Assembly (NCBI GenBank): GCA_014377495.1
Contig: JACMPN010000478.1
Coordinates: 1-16,224 of the forward strand
From: Candidatus Sericytochromatia bacterium
Lineage (GTDB): Bacteria; Cyanobacteriota; Sericytochromatia; JACMPN01
Direction of reading: 5' to 3'
Length of the DNA stretch: 16,224 nt
Position 1 is the first letter of the stretch, and each line of letters begins with the position of its first letter. Of the stretch, positions 6,322 to 13,599 are shown in pieces. The translations under genes and the position numbers were made by a program. The notes under the pieces are model-generated. The model made no database searches. It saw only the letters and a program-made list of their open reading frames with translations, and was not told where the DNA came from.

Positions 6322-6717
6322 ATGGGCGCCCACGTCCGGCTCCAAGCCTCTGGATCCGGTGGGGCCTCTGCGTCGCCCTCGCCGACTGGCCCGCGGCACA
6401 AAGTCCCGCCGCCATCGATCCCACGCCCGTGGGAGACATTCCCTTTGCAAGCCTGTGTGCCGTCTTCACCGGTGATCGGATGCTGCGGGTCTATCCCCCG
6501 TTAGAGCTGACCATCGACTCCGGGGCGCCGTGTCCGACTCGATCGGACTCGCCGTCGCCATGCTCGTCCTCGGCAGCTTCGCCATGGCCTGGCGCATGGC
6601 CGGCCGCAGCCTGTGGCATTCGGCCTGCTGCTCAACGGTCTGGGCAAAGCCTGGCCCGTTGACGTGAGTTTCGAGATCGTCGGCCCGAAAACGCCCGTCA
6701 CCGACATGAGGCGGTAG
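6322..6717 (+). pseudogene. Possible degraded gene in three frames
   Basis: ATG 6322 has a good GGAGA ribosome site, but its frame soon becomes Pro/Ser-rich and stops by 6504. Coding-like stretches continue in other frames. One runs from about 6348 to 6530 (LWIRWGLCVALADW, later GDIPFASLCAVFTGDR). A second, from 6530, is a hydrophobic segment (GLAVAMLVLGSFAMAWRM). A third, from 6607, reads VAFGLLLNGLGKAWPVDVSF and stops at 6715-6717. Together they could be one small membrane protein broken by two or three frame changes, lying between the P450 and the convergent kinase. No family is recognised. The alternative is chance open frames in GC-rich DNA. The rest of 6301-6745 holds nothing else that I can support. 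Confidence 0.3.
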
Positions 6718-6745
6718 GCACCGTTGATTGGCCCTTGGCGGCAGC

Positions 6746-7849
6746 TCAGGTGCTGACCGGCTCCGCCCGCAGGGCAAAATGAAACGTGCTGCCGACGGCC
6801 AGGGTGCTTTCGGCCCACATCCTGCCGCCGTGCGCCTCGATGATGCTCTTGGAGATATACAGGCCGAGACCCAGACCGCGGCGATCCGCGCTGACCTGAC
6901 GAAATCGCTCGAACACGCTCGGCAGGGCCGCTTCGGGAATGCCGATCCCCGTATCCTGCACGGCAAAGTGGATCTCGCCGGCCTCGGCAGTGATCCGGAT
7001 CGAGATCCGCCCCTGGGCCGGGGTGAACTTGATCGCATTGCTGATCAGGTTGGCGAGCACCTGCAGGATCCGTCCGCCGTCCAGGGTGGCATGCGGCGGC
7101 AGGTCGACAGCGTCTGCATCGAGGGTGATGCCCGCCGCGACGGCGATCGGTTCGAACGCCTCCAGCGTATCGCTGAGGAGCTTGGTGACTTCGACCGGCT
7201 CGGGAAGGAGGGCGAGCCTGCCCGCCTCGATACTGGTGATATCGAGCTGGTCGTTGACCAGCCGGTTCATCCGCGAAACGAGCCTTTGGCTCGTGGCGGC
7301 GTGACGGCGCGTCTTGTCACCGCTTTTACCGTCGGGGGCATGGTTGACCAGCATTTCGGCGTTGAGCGAGAGGCCGCCCAGCAGGGAGCGGAGGTCGTGG
7401 CTGACGGTGGCCAGAACCGCGTCCCGGGCTGCGAGCGCCGTATCGGCGTGCTTCCGTTCGCCGATCAGGTCCGTGTCGGTGGCTTCGCGTTCTACGGCCA
7501 GAAAGTCGGCCAGGTAGCGCTTCCGTTCCGCCCGCTCGTACTTGAGCACGGCATCCGCATTGGCCCGTTCGTACTCGAGCAGGTCGTCCGCTTCGGTGCG
7601 CGCACGCTCGGAGCGGGCTTCCGTGGCCGTCGACTGGGGGGGGAGCTCACGGTCGGCGTCGTCCCGAGCTGTCTGGATGACCTCGTCGGCACGCTGGCGG
7701 GCAAGCCGCACCACCTCGTCAGCCGCCTCTTCGAGGGCCTCACGTGTGAGGGTGACGCCGGCGTCAGCTTTGTCACGCTCGACCCGCAGACTCTCGTCGG
7801 TCAGGTCGCGTTGCGTGTGGTCACCGCTGTCTACGTCTTGTTCAATCAT
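6746..7849 (-). CDS. Soluble sensor histidine kinase with coiled-coil N-terminus
   Basis: The product is 367 residues, starting at ATG 7849-7847 with GGAGA eight bases before it. Residues 1-145 are charged heptad-like helix (repeats of ADE/RAR/ERE type) with no membrane segment or recognisable sensor domain. Then come an HisKA dimerisation domain with H-box SHDLRSLL (phospho-acceptor H151), N-box NLISN (267-271), G1 DTGIGIP (299-305), F-box FERF (313-316) and G2 GLGLGL (325-330). All elements of a working HATPase_c kinase are kept. This layout, a long coiled coil fused to HisKA/HATPase_c, is known from cytoplasmic hybrid-type sensory kinases of Proteobacteria and others. No response regulator lies next to it, so it is an orphan kinase here. 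It is last in the minus-strand run, 117 bases after tesB. Confidence 0.95.
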   Translation of the reverse strand: MIEQDVDSGDHTQRDLTDESLRVERDKADAGVTLTREALEEAADEVVRLARQRADEVIQTARDDADRELPPQSTATEARSERARTEADDLLEYERANADAVLKYERAERKRYLADFLAVEREATDTDLIGERKHADTALAARDAVLATVSHDLRSLLGGLSLNAEMLVNHAPDGKSGDKTRRHAATSQRLVSRMNRLVNDQLDITSIEAGRLALLPEPVEVTKLLSDTLEAFEPIAVAAGITLDADAVDLPPHATLDGGRILQVLANLISNAIKFTPAQGRISIRITAEAGEIHFAVQDTGIGIPEAALPSVFERFRQVSADRRGLGLGLYISKSIIEAHGGRMWAESTLAVGSTFHFALRAEPVST

Positions 7850-7882
7850 GTCGGCGTCTCCAAACCGTCACTGTAATCCGCT

Positions 7883-7899
7883 GGCAGGTAGTGCCTGCC
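7883..7899 (-). terminator. Short hairpin between tesB and the kinase gene
   Basis: GGCAGG and CCTGCC pair around a 5-base loop, 68 bases past the tesB stop and 34 before the kinase start. The stem is short and has no U-tract. It may reduce read-through from tesB into the kinase gene. Confidence 0.25.
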
Positions 7900-7966
7900 C
7901 CATCAAGGGCACGCCGTGGCACGTCGGGAGTGCAAGCGCCTGGCGCCCGCATGATGGGGATCAGAG

Positions 7967-8812
7967 TCAGTGGGTCGGGACCAGGCGCATCTGGCCTTCC
8001 TGGATGACGGAGGCCACCAAACGGCCGTCCTGCGTGAAAATCCGACCCGATGCCAGTCCCCGGCCGCCCGACGTCGATGGCGAAACCTGGTCGTAGAGGA
8101 GCCATTCATCCGCCCGGCAGGGCCGATGAAACCACATCGCATGGTCCAGCGAGGCCACCTGGAGCCCATCCGTCTCGTAGGTGAGGCCGTGCGGCGCCAG
8201 TGCGGCGCTCAGGAGCGTCAGGTCGCTGGCATAGGCCAGGGCGCAGACGTGCAGCAAGGGGGCATCCGGCATGGGCTCGGCGATTCTCAGCCAGACGCGC
8301 TGGTGCCCGCCCTCGGCCGCACCGGCCTCGATCACCCGCAGGTCGATGGCATTCCATTCGTCCCAGGCCGTGGTCACGACGGGGGCGCCCGCCTGCTGCT
8401 CGACAAGCTCCCTGGGGGTGGGGAGGCCCTCGGGAGGCGGCACCTGCGGCATCATCTCCTGATGGTCCAGTCCGGGCTCACCGACCTGAAACGAGGCGGA
8501 CATGTGGAAGATCGTCTGGCCATGCTGGCGGGCCACCACCCCGCGGGTGCTGAACGAGCGGCCGTCCCGAATGCGTTCGACGGCATAGATGATCGAGGTG
8601 GCCGGATCGCCGGGACGCACGAAGTAGGCGTGCAGGGAATGGACCAGCCGGTCCTCTGCCACCGTCCGACTGGCGGCAATCAGGGCCTGACCGGCCACCT
8701 GGCCCCCGAAGACGCGTTGTCGTGACGTGGCCGGCGAGCGGCCACGAAACAGATCGACGTCGAGGGGTTCCAGGTCGAGGAGGGCGAGGAGGTCGTCGAG
8801 CGAGCGACTCAT
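7967..8812 (-). CDS. tesB: Acyl-CoA thioesterase II
   Basis: The product is 281 residues, close to the usual length of TesB (about 285). It hydrolyses acyl-CoA to free fatty acid and CoA in the cytoplasm. Two hot-dog domains are visible. The first contains VFGGQVAGQAL, SLHAYFVRPGD and RDGRSFSTRGVVARQ; the second contains SLDHAMWFHRP and the IQEGQMR end. Of the E. coli catalytic triad (Asp204, Thr228, Gln278), Asp197 and Gln271 are kept, while the Thr position is Ser221, a conservative change that can still supply a hydroxyl. The start ATG overlaps the TGA of a 21-codon frame (ATGA), and no strong ribosome site of its own is visible, which suggests coupled translation. It follows the peroxiredoxin gene and precedes the kinase gene. 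Confidence 0.96.
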   Translation of the reverse strand: MSRSLDDLLALLDLEPLDVDLFRGRSPATSRQRVFGGQVAGQALIAASRTVAEDRLVHSLHAYFVRPGDPATSIIYAVERIRDGRSFSTRGVVARQHGQTIFHMSASFQVGEPGLDHQEMMPQVPPPEGLPTPRELVEQQAGAPVVTTAWDEWNAIDLRVIEAGAAEGGHQRVWLRIAEPMPDAPLLHVCALAYASDLTLLSAALAPHGLTYETDGLQVASLDHAMWFHRPCRADEWLLYDQVSPSTSGGRGLASGRIFTQDGRLVASVIQEGQMRLVPTH

Positions 8813-8874
8813 CGGGTCAGCCCCGCAAGTCCCATGACGAGTGCCTTGCGGTACATCGGCAGCCGGTCAGGCAT
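8809..8874 (-). CDS. Possible 21-residue leader ORF overlapping tesB
   Basis: A 22-codon frame starts at ATG 8874-8872, 14 bases after the bcp stop, with GGAA about nine bases before it. Its TGA overlaps the tesB start as ATGA. The peptide is basic then hydrophobic (MPDRLPMYRKALVMGLAGLTR). It may serve only to carry ribosomes to tesB, or it may be a remnant of a gene start. No homologue is known to me. Confidence 0.3.
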   Translation of the reverse strand: MPDRLPMYRKALVMGLAGLTR

Positions 8875-8888
8875 GGTGGTGTTTCCAT

Positions 8889-9356
8889 TTAGGTCGTGGC
8901 GGTCTGCCGGGCCTTGATGTCCGCCAGCACGGCCTGGTCGTGGCCGTTGGGGTCCACTTTTTCGTAGACCTTGCTGATGACGCCCTTGGGATCGATCAGG
9001 AACGTCGTCCGGTCCCAGTAAGCGGTGCCCTTGTATTCGCTCTGGCCCACGCCGGCGGCCTTCAGCAGGGATGTCTCGGTGTCGGCCAGCAGGGAGATCG
9101 TAAAGTCGAACTTGTCGCAAAAGGCCTTGTGGGAAGCGACATCGTCGGCGCTCAGGCCGTAAACAACGGCATTGATGGCCGCAAACTCGGGCTTCAGGGC
9201 CGTAAAGCTTTTACCCTCGATCGTGCAGCCGGGGGTGTCGTCTTTGGGGTAGACGTAGATCACGGCCCAATGGCCGGCGAGGTCGGCCAGCGAGACGGAT
9301 TTGCCATTCTGGTCGGGCAGCGTGAAGTCGGGAAATTTATCACCTTTGGCAAGCAT
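8889..9356 (-). CDS. bcp: Thioredoxin-dependent peroxiredoxin, Bcp/PrxQ type
   Basis: The product is 155 residues, the typical length. It reduces hydrogen peroxide and organic hydroperoxides in the cytoplasm, using thioredoxin as the usual reductant. The N-terminal GDKFPDFTLPDQNG and the active-site PKDDTPGCTIEG are classic, with Cys44 as the peroxidatic residue. The common resolving cysteine five residues later is absent (Lys49). A second cysteine, Cys80, lies 36 residues away in HKAFCDKFDF, the spacing of the other known resolving position in this subfamily, so a two-cysteine mechanism is likely. WDRTTFLIDPKGVI near the end is also conserved. The start has an excellent AGGAGA site. It sits in the minus-strand run between DUF3817 and tesB. 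Confidence 0.97.
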   Translation of the reverse strand: MLAKGDKFPDFTLPDQNGKSVSLADLAGHWAVIYVYPKDDTPGCTIEGKSFTALKPEFAAINAVVYGLSADDVASHKAFCDKFDFTISLLADTETSLLKAAGVGQSEYKGTAYWDRTTFLIDPKGVISKVYEKVDPNGHDQAVLADIKARQTATT

Positions 9357-9471
9357 GGGATTCTCCTGTCAGGGCACGACCGCCACGAGCGTGGGCGGTG
9401 CTTGCATAGTATCAAGGCGCATGGGGATCGGTGCGGCCTGGGAACCCCGTGCCCTGTTTTCCGGGCTGCCA

Positions 9472-9801
9472 TCAGAGCGATGAAGCGGGTTCTGAACCGG
9501 TGGCCGGCGGCAAGCCCGCCATCTCACGTTTCAGCGAACGGTCAAAGACGAAGGTGCCGCCCGGGACGAGCGATGCCACAAAGGCGATGACGGTCCGTTG
9601 AATTGGCCAGCGCCGTTCGAGGACCACGCGAAATAGGGCCGCCATGAACAAGAGGAACAGCAGGCCATGGACGCTGCCTGTGATCCGGACGGCGGACGGT
9701 AGGCCGGCGAGGTATTTCAGCGGCATCGCGACGAGTAACAGGAAGAGGAAAGACGTCCCTTCGAGCCATCCGATGATGCGGAACTGTTGAAGCGCGGTCA
9801 T
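9472..9801 (-). CDS. DUF3817 family integral membrane protein
   Basis: The product is 109 residues with three predicted membrane helices (about 9-29, 44-62 and 69-87) and a short polar tail. It shows the family marks of DUF3817: an E14-G15 pair in helix one, the MPLKYLAG loop, H45-G46 opening helix two, and a Pro-Gly-Gly-Thr-Phe-Val-x-Asp end to helix three. The biochemical role of the family is unknown. GGGGAG precedes the ATG, which overlaps the TGA of the upstream small membrane gene as ATGA, implying translational coupling and perhaps a shared complex. Bcp follows after 115 bases. Confidence 0.93.
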   Translation of the reverse strand: MTALQQFRIIGWLEGTSFLFLLLVAMPLKYLAGLPSAVRITGSVHGLLFLLFMAALFRVVLERRWPIQRTVIAFVASLVPGGTFVFDRSLKREMAGLPPATGSEPASSL

Positions 9802-10065
9802 GAGGCAAAAACTCCCCAGTCAAGCTGGAAGACCATGTACAGGAGGACGAGGAAAAGCGGTATAGCCGCCTTCAGGCAGGCCGAGACTCTCATCGTGTCG
9901 CTTTGGACACTGTGGACCCGGGCGAGCTGTGATGCCAAGGCGAGGACGAGTCCCGCCATGATCCACAGCCCCGTCCGGGCAATGTGCCGTTGCCGGGTGA
10001 GGCGATACCCGGCGCTCCAGCATGACGCCCACGAACTTGAAGCGCAGCCGTATCCGGTAAGTCAT
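9798..10065 (-). pseudogene. Small two-helix membrane protein gene with a one-base frameshift
   Basis: ATG 10065-10063 follows a strong GAGGTGA site. The first 19 residues (MTYRIRLRFKFVGVMLERR) are basic, as expected ahead of a membrane helix. The frame then becomes Pro/His-rich, while a coherent membrane protein continues in another frame. Removing one base of the CCC at 10008-10010 joins the two into an 88-residue protein: YRLTRQRH, a helix near GLWIMAGLVLALASQLA, then a second helix near AAIPLFLVLLYMVF, and the end DWGVFAS. Its TGA overlaps the DUF3817 start (ATGA). The good ribosome site, coupling and helix pattern all point to a real gene. The break may be a true mutation or a consensus error. 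I do not know the family. Confidence 0.6.
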
Positions 10066-10480
10066 TCTGGTGTCACCTCGTGCCCGTTCGGGTCGGTTGC
10101 CTGGGGCGCCAGTCCATCACCGTTCCCATGGCTGGCCCGCACGCACGAGTGGCCGGAAGGACAATCGCTGATTGATTCCCACCAGCCTGCAACCGGTCCG
10201 GTGTCGCACTTGCTGTCTAAAGTTGAAAAAAAGCCTGGCTTGAATCGGGTTCATCAATGCTCGGGCGCAAATGTCGTTTGGCAATACACCGTTGATCGGT
10301 CCCGTTTTTTTGGAACAGATCGACCGGCAAAAAGACACGGGAGCGGCGCCCGGGGGCTGGGCTGTTTAATTGCACCGCCGTACAATTGAGATTGCCATTT
10401 GCCCCTGCTCCGATCCGGGGCACCGACCTGCCTTGCGCCGGGCGATGCGGGCCCTGTGACCAGCTAGCGAGAATTGAGCA
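10066..10480. promoter_or_regulatory. Divergent intergenic region, AT-richer than surroundings
   Basis: These 415 bases separate the minus-strand membrane-protein run from the plus-strand repeat gene at 10481. Composition drops in GC from about 10205 to 10400, with an A7 run near 10224 and a T7 run near 10310. AATTG and CAATT form a short inverted repeat near 10368-10387. I see no convincing promoter hexamers, RNA gene or coding frame. It must contain the promoters for both directions. Confidence 0.35.
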
Positions 10481-12757
10481 ATGAGACGGTATGTTCCCCC
10501 GAGTGAGCGCACGCAGGCGGATGCATTAGAGCAGGCCCCCGGTGTTCCGCCGAGCGCGGCAGCCCCTGTGGGACAGCCTCCTCTTGCACGACCAAGCCCT
10601 CCGGCCCCGGTGGGACAGCCTCCCGTTGCCCAGCCAAGCCGTTTTGCCCCGGTGGGACAGCCACCCGTTGCCCGGCCAAACCGTTTTGCCCCAGTGGGAC
10701 CGCCTCCCGTCGCCCGGTCAAGCGCGCCGGCCCCGGTTGGACAGTCGCCCATTGCCCGGCCAAGCGCGCCGGCCCCGATTGGACAGTCGTCCATTGCCCG
10801 GCCAGGTGCAGTGGCTCCTGTGGGACAGCCGCCCGCTGCCCGGCCGATCGCTGCGGCCCCAGTGGGACAGCGCCCGATTGCCCGACCAAGCGCCCCTGCC
10901 GGCCAGCCCCCTGTTGCCCGGCCAAACCCGTTTGCCCCGGTGGGACAGACCCCGGGGGGGCGACCGGCCGCGCCGCCCAGTGTGGGATACCCCTCCGGCG
11001 GGCGGCCTGGCCTGGTGCGACCGGTGGCGCCCCGCCCACCCGTAGCGGCGGATGCGCCGATCGCGGACATGGATCTGATGGCCGGCGACGATGAGCTTTT
11101 GGATCTGGATACCGGCATGTTGACGGCCGCCACCAAGCAGTTTTCCACGGGCCTCAACGCCTTCAAATCGCATTTGACCAATGCCGGGACGGTTTGGAAT
11201 GGTCAAGCCAGTGAATTGCTGAATCTCCCGCTGTCACCGACCATCGTCGAGGCGCTGACCGTCGAGCAGATTGAGGGCTGGGGCGCCAAGGGCAACGTGC
11301 GTATGTTGATCGGCGTGCTCAACACGGCGATGCCGGAGACGATACCGCCGTCCGACGCCTCTGCCCGCCTCAAGGGGCATCGGGACACGGCACTGCGGGT
11401 CATTCTCGGGCGTGGGGCCAAGTCCCTCGATGCCTTGGTCGTGTCGCTGGAACTGAACCGCTCCCAGCGCATCATCCTGCAGCTCGACGATATGGTGCAA
11501 ACCGAGGGCGAGGTCACGGCCCGGGGCGGAGCCCTGGCGGCATTGCGGATCCTCGCCGATCCCGGCAGCGCCTTTGGCCGGACCCTCGTTCCCATGCTGG
11601 CCGATAAGCGGCTGCATGCGACTCCCGGCTTTGCGGCCGTCGACGCCGCCGCCCGCGAACGCGGGGCTGCCGCGGCGGTCATCCGGGTCGAAGCCTTGCT
11701 GGCGACGCATGAAAAGGAGCGGGCCGAACTGCGGACGAATTGCCAGATGCTGGTTGGCCTGGCCGACACGGTCATCCAGGGCCCTGATGGTCCGGCCGTC
11801 CGGATCCGGCATCTCCCGACGTTGAGCGCCGGCTTCGAGGATCTCCGGCGGACCTACAGCGCCCGCTTGAGCCAGGCGACTGACGGCGCGAACCTGGCGG
11901 CCGATCTGTGGCGTATGCAACGGGTGGCGGCGATCGGCGATTCGCCTGAGCTCCGGGAAGCGATGGACCGGCTGGAAGACCTGTGGCTGAACGTGCTCCA
12001 GGAGCGTTGCGCCTTTATCGACACGGAAGCGGCGGTCGCCGTGGCGCTCGCCGATCGGGCCAACTTCAGGGGCCTGCCCGTCTACGTGGCAGCGACGGAA
12101 CGCATTGCCATGCTGGCGCAGGCCGGGATGGAACTGACGGACATGAACCAGTCGCTGCACCAGGAGATTGACGCCATCGACAGGGCGTTGAATGGCCTGC
12201 CGGATGAGTCGCCGCTCCGGCAGCGCAAGCGAAACAACCGGACTGCCATTGTCACGTTCAAGGAGAATCTGCAGGGGGCTGCCGATAACCTGGTGCAGGC
12301 CATCGAAAACCTGGAAGCCGGCGTGCGGACCGATGAGGCGATGTTCCGCAAGCGGGTCGTCGAGATCGAGGGCTTCACCCGGGGGGTCACCGGCGCCGTG
12401 GACAGCCTGCTGGACATCATGGGCAATCCGGGATGGCCAAATCCCGAGCGGAGTCCCTCCCTCCAGGCCAGCCTGAATGCCGGCCATGCCGAACTGGTCA
12501 CGGCGATCCGGTCATTCGCCATGCTCGGCGGGCCCTTCAGCAAACTGGGCGGCTTGCGCCTGTTGGCTGCGGTCATCGAGGGCATCGCCGTCCTCGTTGA
12601 GGGGGTGGACTTTTCCCGGCCCGGTCAACGGAGCGAGCCTCGGGCTGCCGTGGATGCGGCCCTCGTTCGAGCCCAGAACAGTGGCCTGGTGCGGCAGCCC
12701 GAGGTCGATGCCGCCATGCTGCTCCTGGTCGCCGTGGACCGGCTCGACAATCCCTGA
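10481..12757 (+). CDS. Large protein: proline-rich 14-residue repeats plus helical C-terminal region
   Basis: The product is 758 residues from ATG 10481. No strong ribosome site is visible. There is no signal peptide, so it is probably cytoplasmic. Residues 1-24 are unique. Residues 25-176 are eleven repeats of consensus S-x-x-A-P-V-G-Q-P-P-V-A-R-P, one lacking two residues. An acidic stretch (about 196-211, MAGDDELLDLDTG) follows, and then about 545 residues predicted as mostly alpha-helical with heptad-like segments, for example AVIRVEALLATHEKERAELRT and FKENLQGAADNLVQAIENLE. I see no Walker, HEXXH or other catalytic motif. The layout, a flexible Pro-rich arm on a long helical body, resembles scaffold or tethering proteins, but that is inference and I recognise no family. 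The stop is followed at once by a strong hairpin. Confidence 0.85.
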   Translation: MRRYVPPSERTQADALEQAPGVPPSAAAPVGQPPLARPSPPAPVGQPPVAQPSRFAPVGQPPVARPNRFAPVGPPPVARSSAPAPVGQSPIARPSAPAPIGQSSIARPGAVAPVGQPPAARPIAAAPVGQRPIARPSAPAGQPPVARPNPFAPVGQTPGGRPAAPPSVGYPSGGRPGLVRPVAPRPPVAADAPIADMDLMAGDDELLDLDTGMLTAATKQFSTGLNAFKSHLTNAGTVWNGQASELLNLPLSPTIVEALTVEQIEGWGAKGNVRMLIGVLNTAMPETIPPSDASARLKGHRDTALRVILGRGAKSLDALVVSLELNRSQRIILQLDDMVQTEGEVTARGGALAALRILADPGSAFGRTLVPMLADKRLHATPGFAAVDAAARERGAAAAVIRVEALLATHEKERAELRTNCQMLVGLADTVIQGPDGPAVRIRHLPTLSAGFEDLRRTYSARLSQATDGANLAADLWRMQRVAAIGDSPELREAMDRLEDLWLNVLQERCAFIDTEAAVAVALADRANFRGLPVYVAATERIAMLAQAGMELTDMNQSLHQEIDAIDRALNGLPDESPLRQRKRNNRTAIVTFKENLQGAADNLVQAIENLEAGVRTDEAMFRKRVVEIEGFTRGVTGAVDSLLDIMGNPGWPNPERSPSLQASLNAGHAELVTAIRSFAMLGGPFSKLGGLRLLAAVIEGIAVLVEGVDFSRPGQRSEPRAAVDAALVRAQNSGLVRQPEVDAAMLLLVAVDRLDNP
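10553..11008 (+). repeat. 42-bp in-frame tandem repeat (11 units)
   Basis: Eleven units of 42 bp (one of 36) encode the APVGQPP(V/I)ARP repeats. The core GTGGGACAG recurs once per unit. Neighbouring units are more alike than distant ones, as in arrays that grow and shrink by slippage or recombination. Because the period is a multiple of three, all six frames tend to stay open here. Confidence 0.93.
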
Positions 12758-12758
12758 G

Positions 12759-12802
12759 GCGTTCCCGTCTGACGGAGTTCTGTTGCCGTCAGACGGGAGC
12801 GC
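12759..12802. terminator. 17-bp hairpin between convergent genes
   Basis: The arms 12759-12775 and 12786-12802 pair with one G-U wobble around a 10-base loop, starting one base after the stop at 12757. It also lies 62 bases beyond the stop of the convergent FKBP gene. No U-tract follows on either strand. Confidence 0.6.
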
Positions 12803-12864
12803 CAGGTTGGGTCCCGGGCGGTCACCGCATACCCGTGGTCGCAACGTCGTTACCCGGGTGCGGG

Positions 12865-13440
12865 TTACTTGACGCTGAGCAACTCGATATCGAAGATCAG
12901 CGTGGCGTTGGATGGGATCACGCCATTGGCGCCCGACTCACCGTAGGCGAGCAGGGGCGGGATTTCGAGCTTCCGCTTGCCACCCACCTTCATCGTGATG
13001 ATCCCTTCGTCCCAGCCCCGGATGACTCCGCCCCGGGAGATCTGGAAGCTGTAGGGAGTCTTGCCGACCGACGTCTCGAACTGCTTGCCGTTCTCCTTCA
13101 GCCAGCCGGTGTAATGCACGGTGCAGGTCTGGCCGGCAGTGGGCGTGGCACCGGTGCCGACCGTGAGGTCGGCGATCCTCAGCCCGTAGGACAGCGATTG
13201 CGTGTTGGCGGGCATGAGGGTGGGGTCGACGGGCGGCCCGCTCGGTGATGGGGACGCAACCGGGCGCGGCGAGGCGGCCGGTGATGGCGTCGGCACGGTG
13301 GCCGACGGCTGCGGCGTCGCCGCAAAGACGGGGGGCGTCGCCGGGTCACGGACCGGCGAACCGGCGGTCGTGCAGCCGAATGCGCCAAGCGATGCCGCGG
13401 AAATCAAGCCGAGTTGGAACCAGGTCCGGTAGCGATGCAT
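12865..13440 (-). CDS. FKBP-type peptidyl-prolyl cis-trans isomerase lipoprotein
   Basis: The product is 191 residues from ATG 13440-13438, chosen because AGAGGAT lies nine bases before it; an in-frame ATG at 13464 has a poorer site. A signal segment ends at Cys23 in an off-consensus lipobox (AFGC). Residues 24-80 are a Pro/Ser/Thr/Ala-rich spacer, and 84-191 are one FKBP domain. It catalyses prolyl isomerisation, here probably on envelope proteins. Binding-pocket residues are kept: Tyr110, Phe121, Phe132, Val139-Ile140, Trp143, Tyr166 (AYG), Ile175 and Phe183. The usual Asp after the first Phe is Glu122, a mild change. It lies 160 bases downstream of the large propeller gene on the same strand and could share its transcript. 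Confidence 0.95.
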   Translation of the reverse strand: MHRYRTWFQLGLISAASLGAFGCTTAGSPVRDPATPPVFAATPQPSATVPTPSPAASPRPVASPSPSGPPVDPTLMPANTQSLSYGLRIADLTVGTGATPTAGQTCTVHYTGWLKENGKQFETSVGKTPYSFQISRGGVIRGWDEGIITMKVGGKRKLEIPPLLAYGESGANGVIPSNATLIFDIELLSVK

Positions 13441-13599
13441 GCGGGCGTATCCTCTTTGTCTCATTCATCGTGGTGCGCATGGTGTCGGTCGTCGGCGGCA
13501 ACTGAGAGCACACTTGAGTTAGATGGCTGACGCTGCCAGGCGACGGAGACGGTCATTATCCCACTGGTTGCAAGTGTCGTGACAGTCGCCTTCACCCGG

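Noticed and set aside
5380..6450. Long minus-strand open frame opposite the P450
   Set aside because: It is a shadow of high third-position GC in the P450; the translation is Arg/Gly/Pro-rich and has no domain.
10309..10316. T7 run as an intrinsic terminator
   Set aside because: No stable hairpin lies directly before it and no gene ends there.
10553..11008. GC-rich iterated 42-bp repeats as possible origin iterons or array
   Set aside because: The period is in frame, the translation is a clear Pro-rich repeat, and no replication gene is nearby.
11234..12487. Long minus-strand open frame (about 417 codons) opposite the repeat protein
   Set aside because: No ribosome site or recognisable motif; codon bias supports the plus strand.
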